DNA of 64,000 nucleotides from Candidatus Enterococcus murrayae. GTDB taxonomy: Bacteria > Bacillota > Bacilli > Lactobacillales > Enterococcaceae. Made by a program: the position numbers and the translations under genes. Positions 1 through 8,953 of the stretch are shown here, piece after piece. The notes beneath the pieces were generated by a model. That model saw only the letters and a program-made list of their open reading frames with translations, did not search any database and was not told the DNA's origin. The stretch's first letter is position 1, and each line of letters opens with the position of its first letter. The stretch is taken from NCBI RefSeq assembly GCF_017315985.1, contig NZ_JAFLVR010000008.1:62839-126838 (forward strand), written 5' to 3'.

Positions 1-1023
1 TTTGGATAATAGTATCCGCTCCTTTAATGATAATCCATCATTTGGAGTATATATTTCATCCTTCTTTTTAGTATCTTTTGCTTCTTTTTTCGGGTGTTTA
101 TTTGGCTTCTTTTTTCTAAGTTCAGCTAGTTCGACTTTAGTTTTTTCGTGGGCTTCCTTTATTAATAAGTAAAAATCTGAATGTATTTTGGAAGAAAGAA
201 TCAAATTAGGATATTGAAATTCTCGCTCTGGAATAGAGGTATTGGCTAACATCAACCTAATCAATTCCTTAGTGTCTATTTTAATAGCTTTATCCAAGAT
301 ATATTCATCTCGTCCATACTTTTTTTGCAATAACTTTTTAAGATTATTACTGAACAATTCTGGATCAGATTTAATATATCTTTGGTTCGAGAAACCAACC
401 GCTTTTGCCATCACCATTAAATCTTCGGGACTAAAACTACCAATGAATGATCCTTTTACTAAAAATAAAAGTTCAGGTTTAAGATAATTAAGATTAATTT
501 TGTACAAAATTGAAGGATCTTTCGTTTTCATTGCTGCAAAAATCAGAGCATCGTTTGAGTAACTCAAAAAGGATTTATTTGTATGATAATGCTGGAGTTT
601 AACAATCATATCAATTGATTCAGCAAATTTTCGATTCATATAAATGTTTCTTTCCAATCCGTAGTAAAAAACAAAAACGTAACCGATATCAATAGGATTA
701 GTAATGTCTGTTAAAAATGATAAGTATTTGAAACGTTGTTCAGGTGACATTTCAGAATAGGAAGGGTAGTAACCTAAAGGAATTTCGTTTCCTTGCCGAA
801 CAGGTAAAGAGGTAGTGATTTCTGATGGTTCAAAATCACTACTCAACTCAAAAGAGATGGGACCATTTTGAGTTTTGTTCCAAACTGTAGGTTTATCAGA
901 AATGAACAGCAAATCTTTTACATCTGAAGGTATTGAGTTTGTATAAACTGCTATCTTATTTCCTCTATGTTTCTTTTGCTTATTAGAATTGTTATCCTTT
1001 TTAAAAAAATTAAATAACCCCAT
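1..1023 (-). CDS. TerB N-terminal domain protein, partial (C-terminus outside window)
   Basis: The reading frame is open on the minus strand from an ATG at 1021-1023 to the window edge, so only the N-terminal ~341 residues are visible. AAAGGAGAA lies just upstream of the ATG. The N-terminus is short and basic (MGLFNFFKK, then Lys/Asn-rich). Around residues 85-130 comes the stretch with RFKYLSFLTDITNPIDIGY followed by VFVFYYGLERN, which I recognise as typical of the TerB_N domain; the visible end is Lys/Glu-rich. TerB_N proteins are poorly characterised and occur in tellurite-resistance-like or defence/stress islands; I infer no specific function. Its place beyond the 3' end of guaA suggests island cargo. 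Confidence 0.7.
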   Translation of the reverse strand, partial: MGLFNFFKKDNNSNKQKKHRGNKIAVYTNSIPSDVKDLLFISDKPTVWNKTQNGPISFELSSDFEPSEITTSLPVRQGNEIPLGYYPSYSEMSPEQRFKYLSFLTDITNPIDIGYVFVFYYGLERNIYMNRKFAESIDMIVKLQHYHTNKSFLSYSNDALIFAAMKTKDPSILYKINLNYLKPELLFLVKGSFIGSFSPEDLMVMAKAVGFSNQRYIKSDPELFSNNLKKLLQKKYGRDEYILDKAIKIDTKELIRLMLANTSIPEREFQYPNLILSSKIHSDFYLLIKEAHEKTKVELAELRKKKPNKHPKKEAKDTKKKDEIYTPNDGLSLKERILLSK

Positions 1024-1133
1024 AGTATTCTCCTTTACATTTTTACATAGTCAAAATAAGTATAACAAAGACTTAGATAGTAAAAATGAATCTAGAAGAT
1101 TTTGAATCAACAAATTTATGGAATGTAGAATAT

Positions 1134-1166
1134 AAAAAAGAGATATCATCTAAGACGATATCTCTT
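1134..1166 (-). terminator. Rho-independent terminator downstream of guaA
   Basis: Reading the minus strand, arms AAGAGATATC and GATATCTCTT flank a 9-nt loop and are followed by a T-run (A-run 1134-1139 on plus). It lies about 145 bp beyond the guaA stop, so it may end guaA transcription or belong to inserted DNA. Confidence 0.65.
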
Positions 1167-1197
1167 CAAGTAAACCAGACTTTGTTATCTTAAAATC

Positions 1198-1320
1198 CCT
1201 GGCGGAATTTTGGCGGACAACTTTGTCAGTTTATATGGTTTTTACCCGTTTCTTCGAGTGTCAAAAGCCCGTTAAATCAACGTTTTGATATCAAACGAAG
1301 CATATCAATTATTCCCACTC
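1198..1320. other. Putative integration boundary at the guaA 3' end
   Basis: The last codons of guaA read GAGTGGGAATA on the minus strand (1310-1320), the 11-base sequence known as the attachment site of Tn5801-type elements. About 100 bp downstream is a short direct repeat, GGCGGA-N5-GGCGGA (about 1201-1217), which resembles arm-type sites of tyrosine recombinases. No integrase and no second copy of the 11-mer is visible in 1-1300, so the other element end, if any, lies outside the window. Confidence 0.4.
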
Positions 1321-2877
1321 TACAGTCGCAGGCGGCTTGCTCGTAATATCATACACGATCCGATTGACATGAGCGACTTCATTGACGATCCGCACTGAGA
1401 TTTTTTGCAGAACATCCCAAGGGATACGTGCAAAGTCAGCAGTCATACCATCGATTGAAGTTACCGCACGGATACCGACTGTGTAGTCGTAGGTACGGCC
1501 GTCGCCCATGACACCGACTGAACGGATGCCTGGTAGGACAGTGAAGTATTGCCAGATATCGCGGTCAAGACCAGCGTTGGCGATTTCTTCACGCAGGATT
1601 GCGTCTGATTCGCGGACGATTTCCAATTTTTCTTCAGTAAGCTCGCCAAGGACACGGATACCTAGACCTGGTCCTGGGAATGGTTGGCGCCAAACGATGG
1701 AGTCAGGCATGCCAAGCTGTGTTCCTAATTCTCGTACTTCATCTTTGAATAGGGTATTTAAAGGTTCGATCAACTCAAACTGCATGTCTTCTGGTAATCC
1801 ACCAACATTGTGGTGAGATTTGATGGTTTGTGCTGTTTCTGTACCAGATTCGATCACATCAGTATAAAGGGTACCTTGGGCTAAGAAGGAAATACCTTCT
1901 TTACCAGCAAGTTTTGTCGCTTCGTCGTCAAAGACGTAAACAAATTCGTTACCAATAATTTTACGTTTTTGTTCAGGATCAGAAACGCCGGCTAATTTAT
2001 TTAAGAAACGGTCTTTGGCATCAACTTTGATGATGTTCAAGCCGAATTTTCCGCCTAGAGCTTCCATTACTTGTTCGCCTTCGTCTTTACGTAATAGACC
2101 GTGGTCTACGAAGATCGAAGTTAATTGATCACCGATGGCTTTTTGTAAAAGCACACCAACGACACTGGAGTCTACACCGCCTGATAGGCCTAGCAGAACT
2201 TTTTTGTCGCCGACTTGTTCACGGATTTTTGCGACTTGCATGTCGATGAAGTTATCCATGCTCCAGTCGCCTTTGCATTGACACACATCTAGGGCAAAGT
2301 GACGTAATAATTCATTGCCGTATTCTGAATGACGCACTTCTGCGTGGAATTGAATTCCGTAGAAGTTGCGATTGGTATCTTGGATCGCTGCGATTGGGCA
2401 GTCTTTGCTGGTGCCAACTTTTTCAAAGCCTTCAGGAACCTGTGTAACCAGGTCGCCGTGGCTCATCCAAACAGTTTGTTCTTTTGGCGTTCCGGCGAAT
2501 AGGACAGCATCGTCAGAAAGGACTTCTAAGGTTGCTTGACCGTATTCACGGTTTTTAGCGGGTTCTACTTTTCCGCCTAAGTTATATGTGATCAGCTGCA
2601 TGCCGTAGCAAATACCTAAGACTGGAATCCCCAATTCAAAGATTTTTGGATCGATGGAGAAGGCTCCTTCGTCATAAACACTGTTTGGGCCACCTGATAA
2701 GATGATCCCTTTTGGATTCATGGCTTTGACTTCTTCTGCAGTGATGCGGTGGCTCATAAGTTCTGAGAAAACACCGAATTCACGAATACGACGAGTGATT
2801 AATTGGTTATACTGACTACCATAATCAAGTACAATGATTTTTTCTACGTTTGTCATTTCGGTAGAAACATTTGTCAC
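1309..2877 (-). CDS. guaA: GMP synthase (glutamine-hydrolysing)
   Basis: Converts XMP to GMP with ATP and glutamine, the last step of guanine nucleotide synthesis, in the cytosol. The 522 residues match the family length. The N-terminal class I glutamine amidotransferase domain shows the nucleophile Cys90 in GICYGMQ and the FHAEV His/Glu pair near 178-180. The ATP-pyrophosphatase domain has the P-loop GLSGGVDSS near 230, and the C-terminal dimerisation domain ends KPPATVEWE. The start is GTG at 2875-2877, preceded by AAAAGGGG; an in-frame ATG seven codons later is the alternative. It lies downstream of coaA on the same strand, 55 bp apart. Its 3' end is an integration target (see separate entry). 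Confidence 0.97.
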   Translation of the reverse strand: MTNVSTEMTNVEKIIVLDYGSQYNQLITRRIREFGVFSELMSHRITAEEVKAMNPKGIILSGGPNSVYDEGAFSIDPKIFELGIPVLGICYGMQLITYNLGGKVEPAKNREYGQATLEVLSDDAVLFAGTPKEQTVWMSHGDLVTQVPEGFEKVGTSKDCPIAAIQDTNRNFYGIQFHAEVRHSEYGNELLRHFALDVCQCKGDWSMDNFIDMQVAKIREQVGDKKVLLGLSGGVDSSVVGVLLQKAIGDQLTSIFVDHGLLRKDEGEQVMEALGGKFGLNIIKVDAKDRFLNKLAGVSDPEQKRKIIGNEFVYVFDDEATKLAGKEGISFLAQGTLYTDVIESGTETAQTIKSHHNVGGLPEDMQFELIEPLNTLFKDEVRELGTQLGMPDSIVWRQPFPGPGLGIRVLGELTEEKLEIVRESDAILREEIANAGLDRDIWQYFTVLPGIRSVGVMGDGRTYDYTVGIRAVTSIDGMTADFARIPWDVLQKISVRIVNEVAHVNRIVYDITSKPPATVEWE

Positions 2878-2906
2878 AATTATTACCCCTTTTCAAGTTT
2901 TATTAT

Positions 2907-2928
2907 AAAAGAAAGCAAGCTTTCTTTA
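2907..2928 (-). terminator. Weak hairpin between coaA and guaA
   Basis: AAAGAAAGC and GCTTTCTTT (2908-2927) form a 9-bp stem with a 2-base loop in the coaA-guaA gap. The T-run after it on the minus strand is short, so it may attenuate rather than stop read-through. Confidence 0.35.
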
Positions 2929-2932
2929 TAAG

Positions 2933-3856
2933 CTAGTATTTACGCAAATAGATTTCATCAATGATATGATGCTTTGCCTTGTGCAAGATAATATCAGCTC
3001 GACCTCTTGTTGGCAAGATATACTCTTCCAAATTCTTCAAGTTGACATTTTTCCAGACATCCTCGGCCATAGCCAATGCTTCTTTACGATCGCCGATGGC
3101 ATAGTCGTAATAGTAGTTATCTGGATCTTTAAAGGCTGTATCCAGCAAGGACTCAAACCGTTCCAAATACCATCTTTCGACCATTTTAGGATCAGCATCT
3201 ACATAAATCGACAAATCAAAAAAGTCGCTGACATAGATTTGCTGGTTGGCTGGCAGCTGCAGTGTATTGATTCCTTCCACGATCAAAATATCTGGAGAAT
3301 CGATCATTTCATATTCTCCCTCCACGATATCGTACACATCATGGGAATATTTTGGGATCGGAATATTTTCCTTGCCGGATTTCACTTCATTCAAGACATC
3401 AATTAAATTCTCCATGTCATAGCTTTCAGGAAATCCTTTGCGATCCATGATTCCTCGTTCCTCCAAAACAGCGTTCGGATATAAGAAACCGTCTGTAGTG
3501 ATTAATTGCACGGTTTGGTGTTTGAATAAGCGGTCCAATAGGGTCTGCAATAAACGAGCGGTGGTACTTTTTCCGACAGCTACACTTCCCGCGATTCCGA
3601 TGATAAAGGGCGGCATCTTCACATAGCGATGCAGAAATAACCCTTTGCTTAAAGTGAGTGACTCAAAATCTTTCATATAAAGATGGATCAGGTGACATAA
3701 GGGTACATAGACATCGGTCACATCTTTCATCGAGATTTGGTCGTTCAAACTCTTGATGCTATCAAGCTCTGCTTGCGTCAACGGTGTGTTTCCCGGGGTA
3801 TAGAAATCCTGCCACTGGTCACGGGCGATCCGGAAATAGTTCCCTCTTTCGTTCAT
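2933..3856 (-). CDS. coaA: Type I pantothenate kinase
   Basis: Phosphorylates pantothenate with ATP, the first step of coenzyme A synthesis. The 307-residue protein has the P-loop GIAGSVAVGKST at about 87-98 and the CoaA-typical stretch ILIVEGINTLQ. The start is placed at the ATG at 3854-3856: AAGGAGGT stands immediately upstream, inside what would be the first codons of a six-residue longer ORF from 3874. The region upstream carries a copy of the dispersed repeat described below, whose end supplies this ribosome binding site. guaA follows on the same strand. Confidence 0.96.
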   Translation of the reverse strand: MNERGNYFRIARDQWQDFYTPGNTPLTQAELDSIKSLNDQISMKDVTDVYVPLCHLIHLYMKDFESLTLSKGLFLHRYVKMPPFIIGIAGSVAVGKSTTARLLQTLLDRLFKHQTVQLITTDGFLYPNAVLEERGIMDRKGFPESYDMENLIDVLNEVKSGKENIPIPKYSHDVYDIVEGEYEMIDSPDILIVEGINTLQLPANQQIYVSDFFDLSIYVDADPKMVERWYLERFESLLDTAFKDPDNYYYDYAIGDRKEALAMAEDVWKNVNLKNLEEYILPTRGRADIILHKAKHHIIDEIYLRKY

Positions 3857-4005
3857 AATAACCTCCTTATTCATACTAAGGCATTTATTTTCAAAAAATG
3901 TTTTCTGATTTCATAGTATATGCCATTCAACTATGAATTTTTCTTGTATACATGCCATTCTGCAGCTCTAGTTATTAGTAAGAAGCAGGACTGGCAACTG
4001 CGCTT
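3857..4005 (-). repeat. Dispersed ~150-bp repeat, copy upstream of coaA
   Basis: Read on the minus strand, this stretch contains TTGCCAGTCC, then GAATGGCATATACTATGAAA, an A/T-rich hairpin-like part, and CCTTAGTATGAATAAGGAGG directly before coaA. These blocks match, in the same order, the repeat arrayed at 56336-56932 (GAATGGTATACGGCATGAAA ... CCTTAATATGAATAAGGATG). The copy is divergent and appears to contain two start blocks. No gene was found in the wider 3857-4240 gap. Confidence 0.6.
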
Positions 4006-4240
4006 ATTCTACCATAAAAATCCTATTAGAAAGTGCTCCGTCTTCAAGAAATCCGAATAATTTCCTGTCGTAAAACGTTAACTATCATTTTAGCCGAAAA
4101 AAACCCTAAAAATCTATCGTAATGATAGGAGTTTCATTGTTTTTTTAGTTGCGGCAGGAAAAACTAGCGAGATGTTAAGAATCGGCTTTAAAAAGTGTAT
4201 CATAATAGTAGTAACAGGTTTATGGAAGCAGGGTGCTGAA

Positions 4241-4819
4241 TTGAAAAAACTAGAAGAAATGAGTTTGGAAGAGCTGTGGCGATTATTTCCAATTATCTTA
4301 AGGGAACACAGTGACGATTATGCTAGGTGGTATGAGGAAGAAAAGGAAAAGCTGACAAAGCTGCTGGCTGACTTCGAGATTCAGCGAATGAATCATATCG
4401 GCAGTACTTCAGTTGAAGGGTTGATTGCTAAACCAATCGTAGATATTTTGCTAGAATTACCGGATGGTTATGAGCTTAACCGAGTTTCGGAGCTGCTGCA
4501 GAAATCTGGTTGGCTTTTAATGATGAGCGATGAGAAAAAACAGACACTGGATTTGAATAAGGGGTATACTCCGGCAGGATTTGCGGAGAAGGTTTATCAT
4601 CTGCATATAAAAGTATTAGGCGATTGGGATGAGCTTTATTTCAAAGATTATTTGTGTAAATATTCGGAAGCCGCACGACAGTATGAAGAGCTGAAGCTTT
4701 CGTTGAAGGCGAGATATGAGCATAATCGCGATGCGTATACGGATGCAAAAACTGATTTTGTTAGGAAATATAGTCAGAAGGCCCGACAAGAGTTTGGTCC
4801 GCGCTATTCGGTTAAATAA
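4241..4819 (+). CDS. GrpB family protein (UPF0157, nucleotidyltransferase fold)
   Basis: Recognised from NHIGSTSVEGLIAKPIVDIL near residue 50, the glycine-serine motif plus acidic pair of the GrpB/UPF0157 branch of the nucleotidyltransferase superfamily. GrpB proteins are linked to dephospho-CoA-kinase-like or unknown roles; the substrate is not known. I prefer the TTG at 4241 (AGGGTG 7 bases upstream). The longer ATG at 4172 would add 23 residues with no domain content, and a -10-like TATCAT/CATAAT near 4198-4206 lies inside that extension. About 192 residues. Downstream genes follow on the same strand. Confidence 0.8.
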   Translation: MKKLEEMSLEELWRLFPIILREHSDDYARWYEEEKEKLTKLLADFEIQRMNHIGSTSVEGLIAKPIVDILLELPDGYELNRVSELLQKSGWLLMMSDEKKQTLDLNKGYTPAGFAEKVYHLHIKVLGDWDELYFKDYLCKYSEAARQYEELKLSLKARYEHNRDAYTDAKTDFVRKYSQKARQEFGPRYSVK

Positions 4820-4874
4820 ATTCTATATTTCGTGCTATGATAAGAAGGACAATTAGTAAGAAGGGGTGACAATC

Positions 4875-5456
4875 ATGAAAAAAATCGTTTTATTTGGCGA
4901 CAGCTTATTGGCTGGTGTGATGAATGGTGAAACGAGCAATATTTTAGATAAATATATTCTTGATGAGCTGACAGGAATGGGCTTTCCTGGTTACGAATTA
5001 GTAAAGCTGGGGAAACGCGGCGAATCTTCTTCTGATGGCTTGGCACGGGTCAATGAAGCGGTGGAAGCAGAAGGCGATTTTGTGGTAATCTCTTTTGGAA
5101 CCAATGATTCATTGAAGCAAAAAAATACGGTTGAGGCGTTTGGTGAGAATATCAAAGAGATCATCGAGTCCTTTGATGCATCAAAGGTGATATTATTGAC
5201 GACGGGCTATATCAACACAGAGATTTTGCCGATCGGTGACAATGATCGCCAGCAGGTATATGTTGAAAAAGCGAAACAAATCGCTGAAGAGGTTGGAGTC
5301 AATGTGATCGATCTGTATCATCACATGACCGTTTATCCAAAACCAAATGAGTTTGTGCAAACATTTGATGGGATCCATCCTTCAAATGAAGGCTACCATT
5401 TCTTAGGGGCTTTGATCGCACGAGATATTAAAGAAAAATTATTAGCAGAAGGGTAA
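4875..5456 (+). CDS. SGNH/GDSL-family esterase
   Basis: A 193-residue hydrolase of the SGNH superfamily. It shows block I FGDSLLAGV at the N-terminus (nucleophile Ser), block III FGTNDS near residue 77, and block V DGIHPSNEGY near 170 carrying the Asp/His pair. No signal peptide is seen, so it should act in the cytosol on an ester such as an acyl or acetyl group; the substrate cannot be read from sequence. ATG at 4875 is preceded by AGAAGGGG; a GTG at 4866 overlaps that ribosome binding site. The methyltransferase gene starts 4 bp after its stop, so the two are co-transcribed. Confidence 0.87.
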   Translation: MKKIVLFGDSLLAGVMNGETSNILDKYILDELTGMGFPGYELVKLGKRGESSSDGLARVNEAVEAEGDFVVISFGTNDSLKQKNTVEAFGENIKEIIESFDASKVILLTTGYINTEILPIGDNDRQQVYVEKAKQIAEEVGVNVIDLYHHMTVYPKPNEFVQTFDGIHPSNEGYHFLGALIARDIKEKLLAEG

Positions 5457-5460
5457 GTTT

Positions 5461-6060
5461 ATGGCAAATCATTATTATTCGGAAAATCCCGAGACAGCTC
5501 ACGATCTTCACCAATGGTCGTTTGAACTAGCAGGGAAAACATTTCAGTTTGTTACTGACAGTGGTGTTTTTTCTCGAGATACAGTAGATTATGGATCGCG
5601 CGCGTTGATTGACCATTTCGATGCTGAAAATCTACCGGATGGAACATTGCTGGATGTGGGCTGCGGCTACGGTCCGATTGGCATGGCATTGGCCTATCAA
5701 ACAGGTCGTCCGGTTGAAATGATCGATGTGAACAATCGAGCGGTAGAGCTGGCGCAAGGCAACGCGAAGCATAACGGTATTGAAGCAGACATTCATCAAT
5801 CCAATATTTACGAGACGCTGCATCAAGAAGAGTATGCGGCCATCATCAGCAACCCGCCGATCCGAGCGGGAAAAAAAGTCGTTCATCAAATCTTGAGTGA
5901 GGCGGAGCCATTGTTAAAGATCGGCGGTACATTGACTATCGTGATCCAAAAGAAACAGGGAGCTCCGAGTGCAAAAAGCAAGATGGAGGACGTATTTGGA
6001 AACGCAGAGATCGTTGCGAAAGATAAAGGCTATTACATTATTCGCAGCACCAAGGAATAA
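5461..6060 (+). CDS. RsmC-like class I SAM-dependent methyltransferase
   Basis: A 199-residue methyltransferase. The SAM-binding motif LLDVGCGYGPIGMALA is near 60-75, and the catalytic SNPPIRAG at about 130 is the NPP(F/I) motif of N-methyltransferases. The stretch FQFVTDSGVFSRDTVDYGS before it is typical of the RsmC/YbxB group that methylates guanine in 16S rRNA; the rRNA target here is inferred from the family only. ATG at 5461 follows the SGNH gene by 4 bp. A strong terminator directly follows the stop codon. Confidence 0.85.
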   Translation: MANHYYSENPETAHDLHQWSFELAGKTFQFVTDSGVFSRDTVDYGSRALIDHFDAENLPDGTLLDVGCGYGPIGMALAYQTGRPVEMIDVNNRAVELAQGNAKHNGIEADIHQSNIYETLHQEEYAAIISNPPIRAGKKVVHQILSEAEPLLKIGGTLTIVIQKKQGAPSAKSKMEDVFGNAEIVAKDKGYYIIRSTKE

Positions 6061-6062
6061 AA

Positions 6063-6104
6063 AAATCCCGTTAGTTCTGTTTTTGAACTGACGGGATTTT
6101 TTCG
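6063..6104 (+). terminator. Rho-independent terminator after the methyltransferase gene
   Basis: AATCCCGTTAGTTC and GAACTGACGGGATT form a 14-bp stem with one wobble pair, followed by a T-run. Confidence 0.9.
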
Positions 6105-6117
6105 TAAAGGAAAAGGC

Positions 6118-6177
6118 TTGCAAGTCTAGTTGAAGAAACGCTATAATCACAATGACTCATTATTTTCACAAATGTGA
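6118..6177 (+). promoter_or_regulatory. Promoter and putative operator of the SorC-type regulator gene
   Basis: TTGCAA (6118-6123), an 18-bp spacer and TATAAT (6142-6147) form a promoter. Downstream lie TCACAATGA (from 6147) and the palindrome TCACAAATGTGA (6166-6177), about 19 bp apart. The same core recurs, also in pairs about 20 bp apart, before the sorbose operon at 8991-9021, which suggests autoregulation and control of that operon by the regulator encoded here. Confidence 0.6.
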
Positions 6178-6194
6178 TAGAGGAGGGCGAGTTT

Positions 6195-7142
6195 ATGCAA
6201 AAAGAAGAAGATAAATTATTGGTTCGCATAGCCGAAATGTATTACCAAGAAGATAAAAATCAAAGTCAGATTTCTAAGGAATTAAATATTCATCGTAGCA
6301 CGATCAGCAGATTACTGAAGCGTTCGCGCAATGAGGGGATCGTCAACATTTCTATCAATTATGACAAGGCAGGGACCTATAGTATTGAAAAGGAGCTGCA
6401 GGAGAAATTTGAATTGGAAAAGGCGATCATCGTACAAGCTGGAACCGATTTGAGCCGTACGCAAAAGGATAAATTATTGGCGCAGGGAGTGGGAGAATAT
6501 CTGACGGAGATCATCAGGGATGATATGATCTTTGGTTTTTCGTGGGGGGAAACGATGTCTGCGATCCCAGAAGGTTTGACCAACTATGAGGTAGAAAATA
6601 TTTTATGTGTCCCAATGATTGGCGGGCCTTCTGGCCGTCTGATCAGTGATTATCACGTAAATACGATCACGTACGAGGCGTCAAAAAAATTAAATGGTCG
6701 GGCATTATTAATCGATTCGCCGGCCTTTCCAGAAACAGTGAGCTTGAAGAAAGCGTTGATGGAAAATGAGTTTAATCAAGAATTAATTGATTATTGGCGT
6801 AAGATCGATATTGCTATTCTAGGCATTGGCTCTCCGACCTTGAAAGCGAGCGAGAGCTGGAAGCAGTTCTACGGAGAAGATGTATTGGCTTATTTGGAAG
6901 GTAAAAAAGTGGTTGGTGATGTTGTGTCGCGTTTTTATAATATCGAGGGCGAACATATTGATAATACGTTAGATGATCGTTTGATCGGGATCGATATCTC
7001 TGATTTAAAACGGGCTCCGTATCGAATCGGTGTGGCTGAGGCTGTTGATAAAGCAGATGCAATCGCTAGTGCATTGAAAGGTCGTTATATTAATGTATTG
7101 GTCACAACAGAAGAAACGGCGCAGGAAGTATTGAAAAGGTAG
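6195..7142 (+). CDS. SorC/DeoR-type sugar-binding transcriptional regulator, probable sorbose operon regulator
   Basis: A 315-residue regulator. The N-terminal helix-turn-helix (QSQISKELNIHRSTISRLLK, about 25-44) is followed by the C-terminal SorC sugar-phosphate-binding domain, with a run like FGFSWGETM near 117 and IDIAILGIGSP near 205. SorC-family proteins bind phosphorylated sugars and switch DNA binding. ATG at 6195 has AGGAGG upstream; a GTG at 6174 overlaps it. The next SorC-family target is the L-sorbose operon from 9036, and shared operator-like sequences support that link. B. subtilis DeoR is in the same family, so the deo genes at 16087 are an alternative target. Confidence 0.85.
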   Translation: MQKEEDKLLVRIAEMYYQEDKNQSQISKELNIHRSTISRLLKRSRNEGIVNISINYDKAGTYSIEKELQEKFELEKAIIVQAGTDLSRTQKDKLLAQGVGEYLTEIIRDDMIFGFSWGETMSAIPEGLTNYEVENILCVPMIGGPSGRLISDYHVNTITYEASKKLNGRALLIDSPAFPETVSLKKALMENEFNQELIDYWRKIDIAILGIGSPTLKASESWKQFYGEDVLAYLEGKKVVGDVVSRFYNIEGEHIDNTLDDRLIGIDISDLKRAPYRIGVAEAVDKADAIASALKGRYINVLVTTEETAQEVLKR

Positions 7143-7218
7143 CCCTATCTGGAATTGAAGAGATCAAAGGGAAAAATGGCTGCGTTGATGGGAGTCAAAG
7201 CTTACCAAAGGAGGAGCT

Positions 7219-8085
7219 ATGCAGGTTATTCGTTTGCTTCAAACGACATTGATTTTACTGAGCCGCAAGCAGGTGACGGCGAAGGAATTAGCGGAACGTT
7301 TTCAAGTTTCCACCCGTACGATTTATCGTGATGTTGATGCATTGAGTTTAGCAGGGGTGCCTGTATATGCGAATAAAGGGCGCAATGGCGGGATATTCTT
7401 AGACGACTCGTATCATGTCAGCAATGCTTTAATTGAAAAAGAGGAGCAGGATGATTTATTTTTAGCGCTGCATTTACTCCAATCGGTTGGGCTCGCAGAT
7501 ACCAAGAAGCTGTTGAAAAAAATGGGGACGGTCTATGATTGGAGTGAATGGCTGGCGGTTGACCTCAGTCAAACTGAAATCGCGAGCAGGACCTTTGAGC
7601 AGATAAAAAAGGCGTTATTCAATCATTGTGAGATCACCTGTATTTATCACACTGAATATGGTCAGACCCGCTTGCTGTCATTAGCGCCTAAACGAGTATT
7701 ATACAAGTATCAAACATGGTATTTGCTGGCGTGGGAAATGTCCAAAAAGGAATGGTTGCTGCTGCCGATAAAACAAATCAGAGAGGTTGTTTTAACTGAA
7801 CCGATTTGCTATTCATTTCCAGAAGAGGTCCTAACGTTTCCTCAGTTGACAGTACGTTTGCGTTTCAGTAAACGGATTGCCTATAAAAAATACGCTGAGT
7901 TTGCCGACTTGGATTGGCAGGATAATCCTGACAGCAGCTTTGAAGCTTCTTTGACATTCACAGAATTTGATGATCTTTATCGATTTTTGTTGCCTTTAGG
8001 AAAAAATGTTGAGCTTCTTTCACCTCCATGGATTCGAGAAAAGGTTTTGAATTATGTGTCTGCTTTTTACGATAATCATTTTTAA
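7219..8085 (+). CDS. HTH and WYL domain transcriptional regulator
   Basis: A 288-residue YafY-type regulator. The N-terminal HTH_11 region (TAKELAERFQVSTRTIYRDV, about 20-40) is followed by a WYL domain with YKYQTWYLLAWEMSKKEW near 165-180 and a C-terminal WCX-like extension. WYL proteins are usually repressors that sense a small ligand. AAAGGAGGAGCT precedes the ATG. The GyrI-like protein encoded 140 bp downstream is a plausible partner or target. The ligand is unknown. Confidence 0.85.
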   Translation: MQVIRLLQTTLILLSRKQVTAKELAERFQVSTRTIYRDVDALSLAGVPVYANKGRNGGIFLDDSYHVSNALIEKEEQDDLFLALHLLQSVGLADTKKLLKKMGTVYDWSEWLAVDLSQTEIASRTFEQIKKALFNHCEITCIYHTEYGQTRLLSLAPKRVLYKYQTWYLLAWEMSKKEWLLLPIKQIREVVLTEPICYSFPEEVLTFPQLTVRLRFSKRIAYKKYAEFADLDWQDNPDSSFEASLTFTEFDDLYRFLLPLGKNVELLSPPWIREKVLNYVSAFYDNHF

Positions 8086-8224
8086 TATGACATGTTCTGG
8101 CACTTTGTTCTATTAAACTAGAGTAAACAAAGGTATCAGTCTAGCTTAAGTAAGAGAAATGTCTTCAGGAAAAAGTGTGAGGCTTAGTTGGCTGGTATAC
8201 AACATGAAATAGGAGGGAAGAGCT

Positions 8225-8698
8225 ATGCAATTCGAACAAATCGTAAAACCAGATCAATGGATTCTTTCACAGAGCTTTACGGTGAAGGTGGAAGAGATTC
8301 CCCAAGTAATTGGACCAACCTTTATGAAGCTAGGAGGATTTATTCAAACACAGGGGATTCAGATTTTAAGTACGCCTTTCGTATCTTATAAAGGCATGGA
8401 TGAAACTGGCGGACTAGACGAACAGGCAATCCAAATGGAAGTGGGATTCCCAATCGCGGAAGAAGTACAAAATGCTGCGGAAGTCGAAGCAGCTTGTTAT
8501 CATCAGCCATCGTACAAAGCCTTGTCCACACTTTATGTGGGTAAGTATGATGAGATGGCGAATACGTATTTTGCGATGATGGCTGAAATTAAAAACATTG
8601 GTGGAAAATTTATTGGTACAGGCTATGAATATTATTTAAGCGATGAGGAAATTCCAGAAGAACAACAGGAAACAATTTTAGAACTAGTATACGAATAA
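8225..8698 (+). CDS. GyrI-like (AraC effector-binding) small-molecule-binding protein
   Basis: A 157-residue protein, without a DNA-binding domain, of the GyrI-like/AraC_E_bind fold. Seen: the alternation of short hydrophobic strands, GFPIAEEV near 76, and the C-terminal GTGYEYYLSDEEI typical of this fold. Such proteins bind small hydrophobic or cationic compounds, and some inhibit gyrase or hydrolyse cyclopropanoid toxins; which applies here cannot be told. AGGAGGGAAGAGCT precedes the ATG at 8225. Its neighbour is a WYL regulator. Confidence 0.75.
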   Translation: MQFEQIVKPDQWILSQSFTVKVEEIPQVIGPTFMKLGGFIQTQGIQILSTPFVSYKGMDETGGLDEQAIQMEVGFPIAEEVQNAAEVEAACYHQPSYKALSTLYVGKYDEMANTYFAMMAEIKNIGGKFIGTGYEYYLSDEEIPEEQQETILELVYE

Positions 8699-8712
8699 GC
8701 GAGTTATCCATT

Positions 8713-8741
8713 AAGACAAGTTGAGAAGCTTGTCTTTTTTT
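8713..8741 (+). terminator. Rho-independent terminator after the GyrI-like gene
   Basis: AAGACAAG and CTTGTCTT arms around an 8-nt loop, then a T-run. Confidence 0.85.
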
Positions 8742-8867
8742 TGAGTCGTTTGTAGGAAAGGATAACCTTTCCACAGTTAAAATCCTGAATGAGTGTATTT
8801 TTTGTAGATTGGCAAAGGATGGAAAGAACTTCCATATATAGCGTTTAGTAATAAATCGGAAATTTCG

Positions 8868-8914
8868 TAAAAGAGGCGTGTCTTTCATTTTTGGAATGCA
8901 CGTCTTTTTTTTTG
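8868..8914 (+). terminator. Terminator-like hairpin in the 8742-9035 gap
   Basis: GCGTG (near 8875) and CACGTC (near 8899) can pair within AAGAGGCGTG ... CACGTCTT, followed by a run of nine T. No gene lies directly upstream, so either it is a second terminator for the preceding gene or it ends a short untranslated transcript. Apart from this and the sorbose promoter I see nothing in the 8742-9035 stretch. Confidence 0.4.
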
Positions 8915-8953
8915 CACTTTTGTGATTTAGTTTTAAAAAAGTTGAAAAAGTTG

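Noticed and set aside
1508-1816. ORF antisense to guaA
   Set aside because: Shadow of a conserved gene; no start signals or recognisable protein.
8188-8391. 67-aa ORF overlapping the GyrI-like gene
   Set aside because: Different frame of a recognised gene with no ribosome binding site of its own.
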